A stretch of DNA of 64,000 nt, taken from positions 310,001 to 374,000 of the forward strand of contig NZ_BMRF01000003.1 of assembly GCF_014648495.1 (NCBI RefSeq), given 5' to 3'. The translations under genes and the position numbers were made by a program. This DNA comes from Actinomadura cremea (GTDB lineage: Bacteria > Actinomycetota > Actinomycetes > Streptosporangiales > Streptosporangiaceae). Below, piece by piece: positions 27,008 through 35,569 of this stretch; positions within the stretch are counted from its first letter, which is position 1; each line of letters opens with the position of its first letter. Under the pieces are notes generated by a model, which had not been told where the DNA came from, did not search any database, and saw only the letters and a list, made by a program, of their open reading frames with translations.

Positions 27008-28209
27008 CAGATACCTCCCGCGAAGCGGCCGGGGGACAGGCGGTGGTCGGGGTCGAACTGGTCCTTGACGCGTCGCATCAGCGTCAGGGCGGGCACCGGG
27101 CCCCACACGTCGACGGCGTCGCGCACGTCCTGCGGGGCGTATCGGACGACCGCGCCGCCCTTGTGGCGGGCCAGTGCGGTCCGCACGGCGGCCAGGACGC
27201 CCGGGACGTCGCCGGACGACAGCCCCACGTACCCGTGCCCGTCCCCGCTCCACGTCACGTCCGCCCCCGGCGCGGCCTCCCGCAGCGTGGCGAGCAGGTC
27301 GCGGAGGGCGGGCGGAGGCGCGGCGACGTCCAGCAGGACGGTGCCGTCCGGATAGCGGCCCCAGCCGTCGGGCGCGTCCTCCGAGACCCGCGCCCTTCCC
27401 CCGAGGAGCTCGACCGTCTGCGCAGCGCGCGCGCCGACCTCGTCCGGGAGGCCGTCCAGCAGGACGCCCACCGTCCCGGGGGAGAGGTACTCGATCGCGC
27501 TCGGAACCACGGGGGAATGCAGGACGGCCTGCACCGTCTCGTGCGCTTCCTCTGGGCCGTCCACGGGACATGTCACGTACACGTGGGCGTCCGGGGTCGG
27601 ATGCAGGCGGAACGTGGCCTCGACGATGAGCCCGAGCGTCCCGTACGAGCCGCAGAACAGCCGCCCCAGGTCGTAGCCGGCGACGTTCTTGACGACCTTG
27701 CCGCCCGACTTCGCCACGTGACCGTCCGCCCGGACGATCGTGAGGCCGATGACCAGGTTCCGTGGGGTCCCGTAAAGGGTTCGAAGCGGTCCGGCGGCAC
27801 CCGCCGCGATCGTCCCGCCGACCGTGGAACCGGGGAGCGGCAGGTCCAGTGCGAGCCGCTGACCCTTCACCGCGAGCTCCTCGCCCAGCCGCTCCAGCGG
27901 CATCCCCGCCTGCGCGGTGGCCACGAGATCCCCGGCGGCGTGCTCGACGAGGCGGTCCAGCCGCCGCGTGTCCACGATCAGGTCGCAGCGGCGCGGAGGC
28001 GTCCCCCAGTCCAGCCGGGTCTCGCCGCCGCGCGGGACGACCGCCAGCCCGTGCTCGGCGGCGACCCGCATCACCTCGGCGGCCTCGCCGACCGTGCCGG
28101 GCGCGGCGACGGCGGCGGGCTCGACGCCCAGCACGCCCTCCTCCGGCTCGCCGGGACGGACGTCGCCGCAGACCTTCGCCAGAGCGTCGAGCGCGTCAGG
28201 GGGGCGCAT
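27007..28209 (-). CDS. glcE: Glycolate oxidase FAD-binding subunit GlcE
   Basis: The 400-residue protein is a PCMH-type FAD-binding subunit. Visible blocks are AVVPRGGETRLDWG, LDLPLPGSTVGGTIAAGAAGP and AKSGGKVVKNVAGYDLGRLF, the last typical of GlcE. It works with GlcD and GlcF in glycolate dehydrogenase on the inner membrane face. The ATG at 28209 shares one base with the glcD stop; the gene ends in the same way at glcF, so the three are translationally coupled. Confidence 0.94.
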   Translation of the reverse strand: MRPPDALDALAKVCGDVRPGEPEEGVLGVEPAAVAAPGTVGEAAEVMRVAAEHGLAVVPRGGETRLDWGTPPRRCDLIVDTRRLDRLVEHAAGDLVATAQAGMPLERLGEELAVKGQRLALDLPLPGSTVGGTIAAGAAGPLRTLYGTPRNLVIGLTIVRADGHVAKSGGKVVKNVAGYDLGRLFCGSYGTLGLIVEATFRLHPTPDAHVYVTCPVDGPEEAHETVQAVLHSPVVPSAIEYLSPGTVGVLLDGLPDEVGARAAQTVELLGGRARVSEDAPDGWGRYPDGTVLLDVAAPPPALRDLLATLREAAPGADVTWSGDGHGYVGLSSGDVPGVLAAVRTALARHKGGAVVRYAPQDVRDAVDVWGPVPALTLMRRVKDQFDPDHRLSPGRFAGGI

Positions 28210-29657
28210 CAGAACAGGTCCGCCTTTCCCTCGAACGGGTGGGGTCCCTTGCGCACTCCGGGGACCTCCCCGCACATGCGCGGTGTCGGGAACACCTTCC
28301 CGGGGTTGCAGAGGCCCGCCGGGTCGAACCCGCACCGCACCATCTGCATGGTGTCCAGGTCGGCGTCGGTGAACATGCGCGGCATGTACCTGGACTTGTC
28401 CACGCCCACACCGTGCTCGCCCGTGATGGAACCGCCGTGCTCGATGCACAGATCCAGGATCGCGCCCGACACTTCCTCAGCGCGCGCGCCCGCGCCCTCC
28501 TCGGCGTCGTCGAACAACACCAGTGGGTGCAGATTGCCGTCTCCCGCGTGGAAGACGTTCGCGACCCGCACCCCCGACTCGGCCGACAGCTCGTCGATGC
28601 GCGCCAGGACCTGCGGCAGGGCCGTCCGGGGGATGACCCCGTCCTGGACGATGTAGGCGGGGCTGATCCGGCCCACCGCGGCGAACGCCGACTTGCGCCC
28701 CTTCCAGATCAGCGCCCGCTCCGCGTCGCCCGCCGCCACCCGGATCTCGAACGCGCCCGCGTCCCGGCACATCCGCTCGACCTGCGCGAACTGCGCCGCG
28801 ACCGCCGCCTCCGGGCCGTCCAGCTCCACGATCAGCACGGCTCCCGCGCCCGGCGGGTACCCGCACCGCACCGCCGCCTCGGCCGCCTCGATCGACAGCG
28901 CGTCCATCATCTCGATCGCCGCCGGGACGACGCCCGCGCCGATGATCGACGACACCGCCGTCCCGCCCGCCTCGATCGACCCGAACGCCGCGAGCAGCGT
29001 CTGCACGGTCTCGGGCAGCCGCGTCAGCCGCACGGTGATCTTCGTGGCGATGCCGAGCGTCCCCTCCGCGCCGACGAACACGCCGAGCAGGTCGTAGCCC
29101 GGACCGTCCGCCGACAGCTCCACCAGCTCCCCGTCCGGCGTGACGACCTCGCAGGCCAGCACGTGGTGCGCGGTGAACCCGTACTTGAGGCAGTGCGCGC
29201 CGCCGGAGTTCTCCGCGACGTTCCCGCCGACCGAGCAGATCTGCTGGCTGGACGGGTCGGGCGCGAAGTAGTACCCGTACGGCCGGACGGCCCGCGTCAC
29301 GTCCAGGTTGATCACCCCGGGCTCCACCACCGCCCGCTGCCCCGGAACGTCGATCTCCAGGATCCGCCGCATCCGCGACGTCACGATCAGGACGCCGTCC
29401 GCGCGCGGGAGCGCCCCGCCCGACAGGCCCGTCCCCGACCCGCGCGCCACGTACGGGACGCCCGCCGCCGCGCACTCGCGGACGATCGCCGCGACCTGCT
29501 CGGCCGTGTCGGGCAGGACGACGAGGGCGGGCGTGCACCGATGGTTCGTCAGCCCGTCGCACTCGTAGGTCCGCAGCCGCACGGGGTCGGTGATGATCCG
29601 TTCCGGTCCGAGCGACGCGTTCAGGCGCCTCGCGAGCGCCTCCAGATCCGGCTCCAT
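28209..29657 (-). CDS. glcD: Glycolate oxidase subunit GlcD (FAD-linked)
   Basis: The 482-residue protein is the catalytic flavoprotein oxidising glycolate to glyoxylate. The FAD-binding PCMH domain covers about residues 40-215, with VARGSGTGLSGGALPR and SVGGNVAENSGGAHCLKYG. The C-terminal FAD-oxidase domain has VFHAGDGNLHPL and SITGEHGVGVDKSRYM with the conserved histidines. The ATG at 29657 (MEPDLEALA) was chosen over the frame opening at 29741; GGAGG lies about 12 bases upstream. D-lactate-type substrates are possible for this family, but the GlcE/GlcF partners and neighbouring malate synthase favour glycolate. Confidence 0.93.
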   Translation of the reverse strand: MEPDLEALARRLNASLGPERIITDPVRLRTYECDGLTNHRCTPALVVLPDTAEQVAAIVRECAAAGVPYVARGSGTGLSGGALPRADGVLIVTSRMRRILEIDVPGQRAVVEPGVINLDVTRAVRPYGYYFAPDPSSQQICSVGGNVAENSGGAHCLKYGFTAHHVLACEVVTPDGELVELSADGPGYDLLGVFVGAEGTLGIATKITVRLTRLPETVQTLLAAFGSIEAGGTAVSSIIGAGVVPAAIEMMDALSIEAAEAAVRCGYPPGAGAVLIVELDGPEAAVAAQFAQVERMCRDAGAFEIRVAAGDAERALIWKGRKSAFAAVGRISPAYIVQDGVIPRTALPQVLARIDELSAESGVRVANVFHAGDGNLHPLVLFDDAEEGAGARAEEVSGAILDLCIEHGGSITGEHGVGVDKSRYMPRMFTDADLDTMQMVRCGFDPAGLCNPGKVFPTPRMCGEVPGVRKGPHPFEGKADLF

Positions 29658-29703
29658 CCCTTGCACGATCCTCCCTGCCCCCGCCCGCCCGCAATGCCCG
29701 GAA

Positions 29704-29745
29704 GGCCGCGCCGGTCCGGAGCGGGGGCTCCGGACCGGCACGGCC
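29704..29745 (-). terminator. Hairpin between malate synthase and glcD
   Basis: Inner arms GCCGGTCCGGAGC (29710-29722) and GCTCCGGACCGGC (29727-29739) pair over 13 bp around GGGG. After one mismatch, five more outer pairs extend the stem. It lies 24 bases after the malate synthase stop and separates that unit from glcDEF. Confidence 0.7.
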
Positions 29746-29769
29746 GACCCGGCCGGTCAGCTCACCCGC

Positions 29770-31377
29770 TCAGCCCATGCGCTCGTAAGCCGGGGTGGTG
29801 AGGAACTCGGAGTAGTCGTCGGCCAGGGTGACCTCCTTGAACAGGGCCACGGCCTCGTTGTAGCGGGGCTCGTTGAACGCGTCGCCCAGCTCGGCGCGGA
29901 TCTTGCCCAGCTCCTCGTCCAGCAGCCGCTCCACCCACTCCTTGGTGATCTTCTGGCCCTCGGCGGTGGAGACGCCGTTGTAGATCCACTGCCACACCTG
30001 CGAGCGGGAGATCTCCGCCGTCGCGGCGTCCTCCATCAGGTTGTGGATGGCGACCGCGCCCGCGCCGTCCAGCCAGGTGGCCAGGTAGCGCAGCGCCACG
30101 TCGATGTTGTTGCGCAGCCCCGCCTCGGTGATGTCGCCCGGGGTGGCCTTGATGTTGAGAAGATCGGCGGCGGTGACGTGCACGTCCTCGCGGAGCCGCT
30201 CGCGCTGGTTCGGCCTGTCGCCCAGCACGCCGTCGAAGACCTCGCGGCAGATCGGGACGAGGTCGGGGTGCGCGACCCAGGAGCCGTCGAACCCGTCGCC
30301 GGACTCGCGCGCCTTGTCCGCCCGCACCTTCTCCAGCGCGACCTTGTTGACCTCCTCGTCCCGGCGGGACGGGATGAACGCAGCCATGCCGCCGATGGCG
30401 TGCGCGCCGCGCTTGTGGCAGCTGCGCACCAGCAGCTCGGTGTAGGCCCGCATGAACGGCGCGGTCATCGTGATGGCGTTGCGCTCGGGCAGGATGTACT
30501 CGGCGCCGCGGTCACGGAACTTCTTGATGACCGAGAACAGGTAGTCCCAGCGCCCGGCGTTCAGACCGGCGGAGTGGTCGCGCAGCTCGTAGAGGATCTC
30601 CTCCATCTCGAACGCGGCCGGGATCGTCTCGATCAGGACGGTCGCGCGGATCGTCCCGCGCGGAATGCCCAGGTGGTCCTGGGCCAGGTTGAAGGCGTCG
30701 TTCCAGAGCCGCGCCTCCTGGTGGGCCTCCATCTTCGGCAGATAGAAGTACGGGCCCTTGCCCTTGTCGATCTGCCGCCGCCCGCTGTGGAAGAGGTAGA
30801 GGCCGAAGTCGAACAGCGACCCGGACATGGGCTCGCCGTCGATCAGCAGGTGCTTCTCCTCCATGTGCCACCCGCGCGGCCGGACGACGATGGTCGCCAG
30901 TTCGCCGTCGTCCTTGAGCGCGTACGACTTGCCGCTCCTGGCGTCGGTGAAGTCGATCGTGCGGTCGAGGGCGTCCCGGAGGTTGAGCTGGCCTTCGACC
31001 ATGTTGTTCCACAGCGGGGTGTTGGCGTCCTCGAAGTCGGCCAGCCACACCTTCGCGCCCGAGTTCAGCGCGTTGATCGTCATCTTGCGGTCCGTCGGGC
31101 CGGTGATCTCGACGCGGCGGTCCTCGAGCCCCGGCGCGGGGTCGGCGACGCGCCACGAGTCGTCCGCCCGGACGTTCGCGGTCTCGGGGAGGAAGTCGAG
31201 CGTCCCGCCCGCCGACAGCCGGCGCTGCCGCTCCGCGCGGGCGCCGAGCAGCTCCTTGCGGCGCCCGCCCAGCTCGCGCTGCAGGGCGGCGAGCAGGCCG
31301 AGCGCCTCCGGCGTCAGGATCTCCTCGTACCGGTCGCCGAGCGGCCCGGTGATCTCGATGCCGTCCTGGTTGCCCAT
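29770..31377 (-). CDS. aceB: Malate synthase A
   Basis: Malate synthase condenses glyoxylate with acetyl-CoA to malate. The 535-residue length is that of isoform A. Visible family blocks are [77 protein letters not shown] and [13 protein letters not shown]. It lies just upstream of glcDEF on the same strand, so glyoxylate made by GlcDEF can enter the TCA cycle. No isocitrate lyase is in the window. The ATG at 31377 has no clear ribosome-binding site. A 15-bp dyad sits 10 bases before it. Confidence 0.97.
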   Translation of the reverse strand: MGNQDGIEITGPLGDRYEEILTPEALGLLAALQRELGGRRKELLGARAERQRRLSAGGTLDFLPETANVRADDSWRVADPAPGLEDRRVEITGPTDRKMTINALNSGAKVWLADFEDANTPLWNNMVEGQLNLRDALDRTIDFTDARSGKSYALKDDGELATIVVRPRGWHMEEKHLLIDGEPMSGSLFDFGLYLFHSGRRQIDKGKGPYFYLPKMEAHQEARLWNDAFNLAQDHLGIPRGTIRATVLIETIPAAFEMEEILYELRDHSAGLNAGRWDYLFSVIKKFRDRGAEYILPERNAITMTAPFMRAYTELLVRSCHKRGAHAIGGMAAFIPSRRDEEVNKVALEKVRADKARESGDGFDGSWVAHPDLVPICREVFDGVLGDRPNQRERLREDVHVTAADLLNIKATPGDITEAGLRNNIDVALRYLATWLDGAGAVAIHNLMEDAATAEISRSQVWQWIYNGVSTAEGQKITKEWVERLLDEELGKIRAELGDAFNEPRYNEAVALFKEVTLADDYSEFLTTPAYERMG

Positions 31378-31387
31378 CTGCCCGCCC

Positions 31388-31402
31388 TTTCGTATAGCGA
31401 AA
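31388..31402. promoter_or_regulatory. Candidate operator in front of malate synthase
   Basis: TTTCG-TATAG-CGAAA is a perfect 5-bp dyad with a 5-nt spacer in an AT-rich patch directly before the malate synthase start. A similar half (TTTC...GCGAA) occurs at about 31408-31422. The form fits IclR- or GntR-type operators in general, but which regulator binds is not known. Confidence 0.5.
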
Positions 31403-31618
31403 TTTGGTTTCTGTTACGCGAAGAACGTTACTTGGCGGTACAGCCGCCGGTCAAAGCGGCCCCGCCCGCCGCCCCCGCCGCGCCCTGTTCCTGACCTCCC
31501 CTCCGGCGCCCGCGGCAACCCCGCCGCGGAACCGGTGCATAAGCAGGTGACGCGGGGAACACCGCGTGAGACGATCGCGGGAAGACACAGCCGCGCCGCG
31601 GCGTTCTACCGAGGACAT

Positions 31619-33037
31619 ATGACTGAACTTTTCTCTTCAGACCAGACACCGGACGAGTTCGAGCCGATGACCGGCGAGCTCGACCTCGAGGACCGGCGGG
31701 CACTGCGCCGCGTCGCCGGACTGTCCACCGAGCTGACCGACGTCACCGAGGTCGAATACCGTTCCCTGCGACTGGAACGGGTCGTCCTGGTGGGCGTCTG
31801 GACCGAGGGCACCGCCGCGGCGGCCGAGAACTCGCTGCGCGAACTCGCGCTCCTCGCCGAGACGGCCGGGTCCGAAGTGCTCGAGGGCCTCGTGCAACGC
31901 CGCTCCCGGCCCGACCCGGCCACCTACATCGGCTCCGGCAAGGCCGCCGAACTGCGCGACGTCGTCATCGCCACCGGCGCCGACACCGTCATCTGCGACG
32001 GCGAGCTGGCCCCCAGCCAGCTGCGGCACCTGGAGGAGACCGTCCAGGTCAAGGTCATCGACCGCACGGCCCTGATCCTGGACATCTTCGCCCAGCACGC
32101 CAAGAGCCGCGAGGGCAAGGCGCAGGTCGAGCTGGCGCAGCTCGACTACCTGCTGCCCCGCCTGCGCGGCTGGGGCGGCAACCTGTCCCGCCAGGTCGGC
32201 GGCCGCGCCGCCGGCGGCGTCGGGATCGGCGGCCGCGGCCCCGGCGAGACCAAGATCGAGCTGGACCGGCGGCGGATCCGCACCCGGATGGCCAAGCTGC
32301 GCCGGCAGATCGCCGAGATGTCCAAGTCGCGCGACACCAAGCGCGGCGGGCGGCGCCGCCACGAGGTGCCCGCCGTCGCCATCGCCGGCTACACCAACGC
32401 GGGCAAGTCGTCGCTGCTCAACCGGCTCACCGGCGCCGGGGTGCTGGTGGAGAACGCGCTGTTCGCCACCCTCGACCCCACCGTCCGGCGCGCCGAGACG
32501 CCCGGCGGCCGCGCGTACACGCTGGCCGACACCGTCGGGTTCGTCCGGCACCTGCCGCACCAGCTCGTCGAGGCGTTCCGCTCCACGCTGGAGGAGGTCT
32601 CCGACGCGGGGCTCGTCCTGCACGTCGTGGACGGCTCCGACCCCGACCCCGAGGCGCAGATCGCCGCCGTCCGCGAGGTCCTCCGCGAGATCGACGCGCA
32701 CGACATCCCCGAGATCATCGTGATCAACAAGGCGGACGCCGCCGACGAGCTCGCACTCGCCCGGCTGCAGCGCCGCGAGCCGAACAGCGTCGTCGTCTCC
32801 GCCCGCACCGGCTTCGGCGTCGACGAGCTGCGCGCCGTGATCGAGGCCGGGCTGCCTGGCCTCGAGGCCGAACTGCACGTGCTCGTCCCGTACGAGCGCG
32901 GCGACCTGGTCGCGCGGATCCACGAGCGCGGCGAGGTGCTCGAGCAGGAGCACGTCGCCGAGGGCACGATGCTGCACGCGCGCGTCCCCGACGACCTCGC
33001 CGCCGAACTGGCCAGGTTCGAGGCCGCGCCCGCCTGA
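31619..33037 (+). CDS. hflX: Ribosome-associated GTPase HflX
   Basis: HflX is a GTPase that splits stalled or hibernating 70S ribosomes. The 472-residue product has the HflX N-domain with VQRRSRPDPATYIGSGKAAEL, the glycine-rich linker GGRAAGGVGIGGRGPGETKI, and a G domain: G1 GYTNAGKSS, G3 DTVGF, G4 NKAD. The ATG at 31619 follows a close GAGGA. Actinobacterial hflX is linked to macrolide or lincosamide tolerance in some species. It is divergent from malate synthase and ends in a clear terminator. Confidence 0.97.
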   Translation: MTELFSSDQTPDEFEPMTGELDLEDRRALRRVAGLSTELTDVTEVEYRSLRLERVVLVGVWTEGTAAAAENSLRELALLAETAGSEVLEGLVQRRSRPDPATYIGSGKAAELRDVVIATGADTVICDGELAPSQLRHLEETVQVKVIDRTALILDIFAQHAKSREGKAQVELAQLDYLLPRLRGWGGNLSRQVGGRAAGGVGIGGRGPGETKIELDRRRIRTRMAKLRRQIAEMSKSRDTKRGGRRRHEVPAVAIAGYTNAGKSSLLNRLTGAGVLVENALFATLDPTVRRAETPGGRAYTLADTVGFVRHLPHQLVEAFRSTLEEVSDAGLVLHVVDGSDPDPEAQIAAVREVLREIDAHDIPEIIVINKADAADELALARLQRREPNSVVVSARTGFGVDELRAVIEAGLPGLEAELHVLVPYERGDLVARIHERGEVLEQEHVAEGTMLHARVPDDLAAELARFEAAPA

Positions 33038-33045
33038 CCGACGCG

Positions 33046-33078
33046 AACCCCACCGGACGCCGTTCCCGGTGGGGTTTT
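33046..33078 (+). terminator. Intrinsic terminator of hflX
   Basis: AACCCCACCGG (33046-33056) and CCGGTGGGGTT (33066-33076) form an 11-bp stem with a 9-nt loop, ending in a run of four T. It is the only hairpin with a T-run found in this window. Confidence 0.9.
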
Positions 33079-33424
33079 CGGTTGTGAATCGACCGAATTC
33101 CGGCCATTCCTAAATGGGTCATCGGTCGCCGTACGGTGACAGCTTCGCCAATCGACTTGACGGTGCGGGCGAATTCCGTACGGTCATAGGGCTAGGGCGG
33201 GGCGGCGGGCTGCCGATGCACCGCGACCAAAGGTTGTCGGACGGGCCGTCGGTGCACTACCGTGACGGAACCGATATCTCCGGTCTCGTTGCCTGTGGTG
33301 GTCACATGACCACCCGACCCTCCAACGGTGAATCGCCGGCACCCAGTCGGCGTTTCGGATCGAGAGCAGGTGGACCACTCCATGGCGTCCGGTACCGCGT
33401 CGTCTCCTCAAGGCCGGTGAACCA
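33079..33424. promoter_or_regulatory. Upstream region of hutI with two candidate promoters
   Basis: No gene is called in these 346 bases; a 104-codon frame at 33114-33428 lacks coding bias. Candidate promoter 1 is TTGACG (33157-33162), a 16-nt spacer and TACGGT (33179-33184). Candidate promoter 2 is TTGTCG (33234-33239), an 18-nt spacer and TACCGT (33258-33263). Either would leave a leader of about 155-235 nt before hutI. Confidence 0.45.
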
Positions 33425-34639
33425 ATGACGGTACGGCTGTTGACGAACATCGGCAGGCTCTGGACGGGCACCGACGTCTGCAGCAACGCCGCCGTGCTCA
33501 TCCACGACGACCGGATCGTCTGGGCCGGTCCCGCGTCCGACCTCCCGCAGAGCGTCCCCGGCGTCATCGACGACATCGTCGACGTCGACCACGTGGAGAA
33601 CCTCGGCGGCGGACTCGTCACCCCCGGGCTCATCGACGCCCACGCCCACCCCGTCTACGCGGGGAACCGCTGGGCCGAGCTCGCGATGCGCACCAGCGGC
33701 TCGTCCCACTCGGCCATCGCGGCGGCGGGCGGCGGCGTCAACTCCACCGTCACCGTCACCCGCGGCACCGACCCCTGGACCCTGTGCAACGGCGTCCGCG
33801 AACGCCTCCGCCAGTGGATCATCGGCGGGACCACCACCGTCGAGGCCAAGACCGGCTACCACCTCACCCGCGACGGCGAACTCGCCGACATCCGGATGCT
33901 GCGCTCCCTCGAATCCGAGCCGTCGATGCCGCGCATCCACGCGACGTTCCTCGCCGCCCACATCCTCCCGCCCGAGTTCTTCGGCCGCCGCCGCGACTAC
34001 ATCGAGGCCGTCCGCCTCTGGGCCGGCGACGCCGCCGTCGCGGGCGCCGACAGCATCGACGTCTACTGCGACGAGGGGCACTTCACCGCCGAAGAGGCCC
34101 GCGCGCTCCTGCTCACCGGCAAGCGCGCCGGTCTGAAGGCCCGCATGCACGCCTGCGCCAACGAGCGCGTCGGCGCCGCCCAGGTCGCCGCCGAGGTCGG
34201 CTGCGCATCCGCCGACCTGCTCACCCAGGCCAACGACGACGACATCAAGGCGCTCGCCCACGCCGGCGTCACCGCCACCGTCTGCCCCGGCAGCTCCCTG
34301 AACAGCAGCCGCGCTCCCGCGCCCGTCCGGCAGATGCTCGACCGCGGCGTCACCGTCGCCCTCGGCACCGACCACAACCCGGGCCAGTGCGGCATCACCT
34401 CCATGCCCCTCGTCATCGGCCTCGCGGTCGCCATGTTCGGGCTCAGCGTCACCGAGGCGCTCCGCGCCGCCACGCTCGGCGGCGCCGCCGCCCTCCGCTA
34501 CGGCGACCGCGGCTCCCTCGCCCCCGGCATGCTCGCCGACATCGTGCTCTGGGACGCCGACCACGAGGGCGCCTTCGCCTGGGCCTTCGGCCTCCGCGCC
34601 CAACGCGTGTGGCGCGGCGGCGTCCCCGTCCAGCCCTAG
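33425..34639 (+). CDS. hutI: Imidazolonepropionase-like amidohydrolase
   Basis: HutI opens the imidazolone ring in histidine breakdown to give N-formimino-glutamate. The 404-residue product has the metal motif DAHAHPVYAGNR, EAKTGYHL (substrate loop), FLAAHILPPEF, then ARMHACANE, VCPGSSLNSS and ALGTDHNPGQCGITSMPL. Family members typically read HADE where this one has HACANE, so the Glu is shifted by two residues. No hutH, hutU or hutG is in the window. The ATG at 33425 has only a weak ribosome-binding site. The call as true imidazolonepropionase is likely; another cyclic amidohydrolase is possible. Confidence 0.82.
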   Translation: MTVRLLTNIGRLWTGTDVCSNAAVLIHDDRIVWAGPASDLPQSVPGVIDDIVDVDHVENLGGGLVTPGLIDAHAHPVYAGNRWAELAMRTSGSSHSAIAAAGGGVNSTVTVTRGTDPWTLCNGVRERLRQWIIGGTTTVEAKTGYHLTRDGELADIRMLRSLESEPSMPRIHATFLAAHILPPEFFGRRRDYIEAVRLWAGDAAVAGADSIDVYCDEGHFTAEEARALLLTGKRAGLKARMHACANERVGAAQVAAEVGCASADLLTQANDDDIKALAHAGVTATVCPGSSLNSSRAPAPVRQMLDRGVTVALGTDHNPGQCGITSMPLVIGLAVAMFGLSVTEALRAATLGGAAALRYGDRGSLAPGMLADIVLWDADHEGAFAWAFGLRAQRVWRGGVPVQP

Positions 34640-34670
34640 CCTCCCCGGGACGCGCCCGCCGTCGACGAGT

Positions 34671-34685
34671 CCGGTACGGTACCGG
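34671..34685. promoter_or_regulatory. Palindrome CCGGTAC-G-GTACCGG upstream of comEA
   Basis: A perfect 7-bp inverted repeat with a one-base centre lies in the 183-base gap between hutI and comEA, flanked by GAGTCC and GGACTC. It could be an operator or a terminator stem for hutI. Confidence 0.35.
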
Positions 34686-34763
34686 CGCCGGGGACTCGAC
34701 CGGCCCGGAAGGCGCCTGGAACGGGGCCAGGGCAGGCATGGCTCGGGGTCGGCGGCGCCGAAG

Positions 34764-34772
34764 TTATCCACA
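34764..34772 (+). promoter_or_regulatory. Perfect DnaA box match (TTATCCACA) before comEA
   Basis: TTATCCACA matches the 9-mer DnaA box consensus and sits 51 bases before the comEA start. No cluster of boxes or AT-rich unwinding region is present, so it is not an origin. Chance is a real option for a single 9-mer. Confidence 0.3.
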
Positions 34773-34822
34773 GGCTCCCATTCTCGGACGGCACCCCGCC
34801 GCAGGCTCTTAACGTCGGCGGC

Positions 34823-35569
34823 ATGAGAGCGTCCGACCGCCTCCAGGCACTCGTCGACCGTGTGCGGGTCCCGGCCGCGGGCCCGCAGGAACCGCCCGCC
34901 GCCCGCCTGCGCGCGGCACCCGACCGTCCGGGCGTCCGGGCGCTCGTCATCGTCGCGGTGATCGCCGCCGTGGTGGCCGCCGGGTACCTGTGGGCGTCCC
35001 GGCCGCGCCCGCACGCCGCACCGGCCCCAGTCCCCGCCCCCGCGTCGGCGCCGGACGCGGGCGTGGCGACGCTCGCCGCCGGTCCGAGCGGCCCGGACGC
35101 GTCCGCGGCGCCCACCGGCACGGTCGTCGTCCACGTCCTCGGGAAGGTGAAGAACCCGGGGGTGATCACCCTTCCCACGGGCTCTCGCGTCGCCGAGGCG
35201 ATCAAGGCGGCCGGAGGGGTGCGGCGGGGCGTGAAGACCGGGCCCCTCAACCTCGCCCGCAAGGTGGTGGACGGCGAGCAGATCCCGGTGGGCGTCCCCG
35301 CCCCGACACCGCCTCCCGGCGCGCCACAGCCCGGAGCACCACCCGGGGCGCCGCCCGGCGCGCCGGGCGACGGCGGCGCGCCGGTGAACCTCAACACCGC
35401 CACCGTCGACCAGCTCGACGCACTGCCCGGCGTGGGCCCCGTCCTCGTCGGCCGCATCATCGAGTACCGCACCGCGAACGGCGGCTTCCGCTCGATCGAC
35501 CAGCTCCAGGACGTCAACGGCATCGGGGCCGGCCGCTTCGCCGACCTCAAGGCACGGGTGCGCATATGA
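34823..35569 (+). CDS. comEA: Competence protein ComEA (DNA receptor)
   Basis: ComEA binds double-stranded DNA outside the membrane and passes it to ComEC. The 248-residue product has one membrane anchor (about residues 38-58) and an Ala/Pro linker. An SLBB domain follows (about 97-155, VVVHVLGKVKNPGVITLPTG), then a second Pro-rich linker and a helix-hairpin-helix domain with VNLNTATVDQLDALPGVGP. The ATG at 34823 lacks a strong ribosome-binding site. The stop overlaps the comEC start (ATGA). Natural transformation is not established for most such actinomycetes. Confidence 0.93.
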   Translation: MRASDRLQALVDRVRVPAAGPQEPPAARLRAAPDRPGVRALVIVAVIAAVVAAGYLWASRPRPHAAPAPVPAPASAPDAGVATLAAGPSGPDASAAPTGTVVVHVLGKVKNPGVITLPTGSRVAEAIKAAGGVRRGVKTGPLNLARKVVDGEQIPVGVPAPTPPPGAPQPGAPPGAPPGAPGDGGAPVNLNTATVDQLDALPGVGPVLVGRIIEYRTANGGFRSIDQLQDVNGIGAGRFADLKARVRI

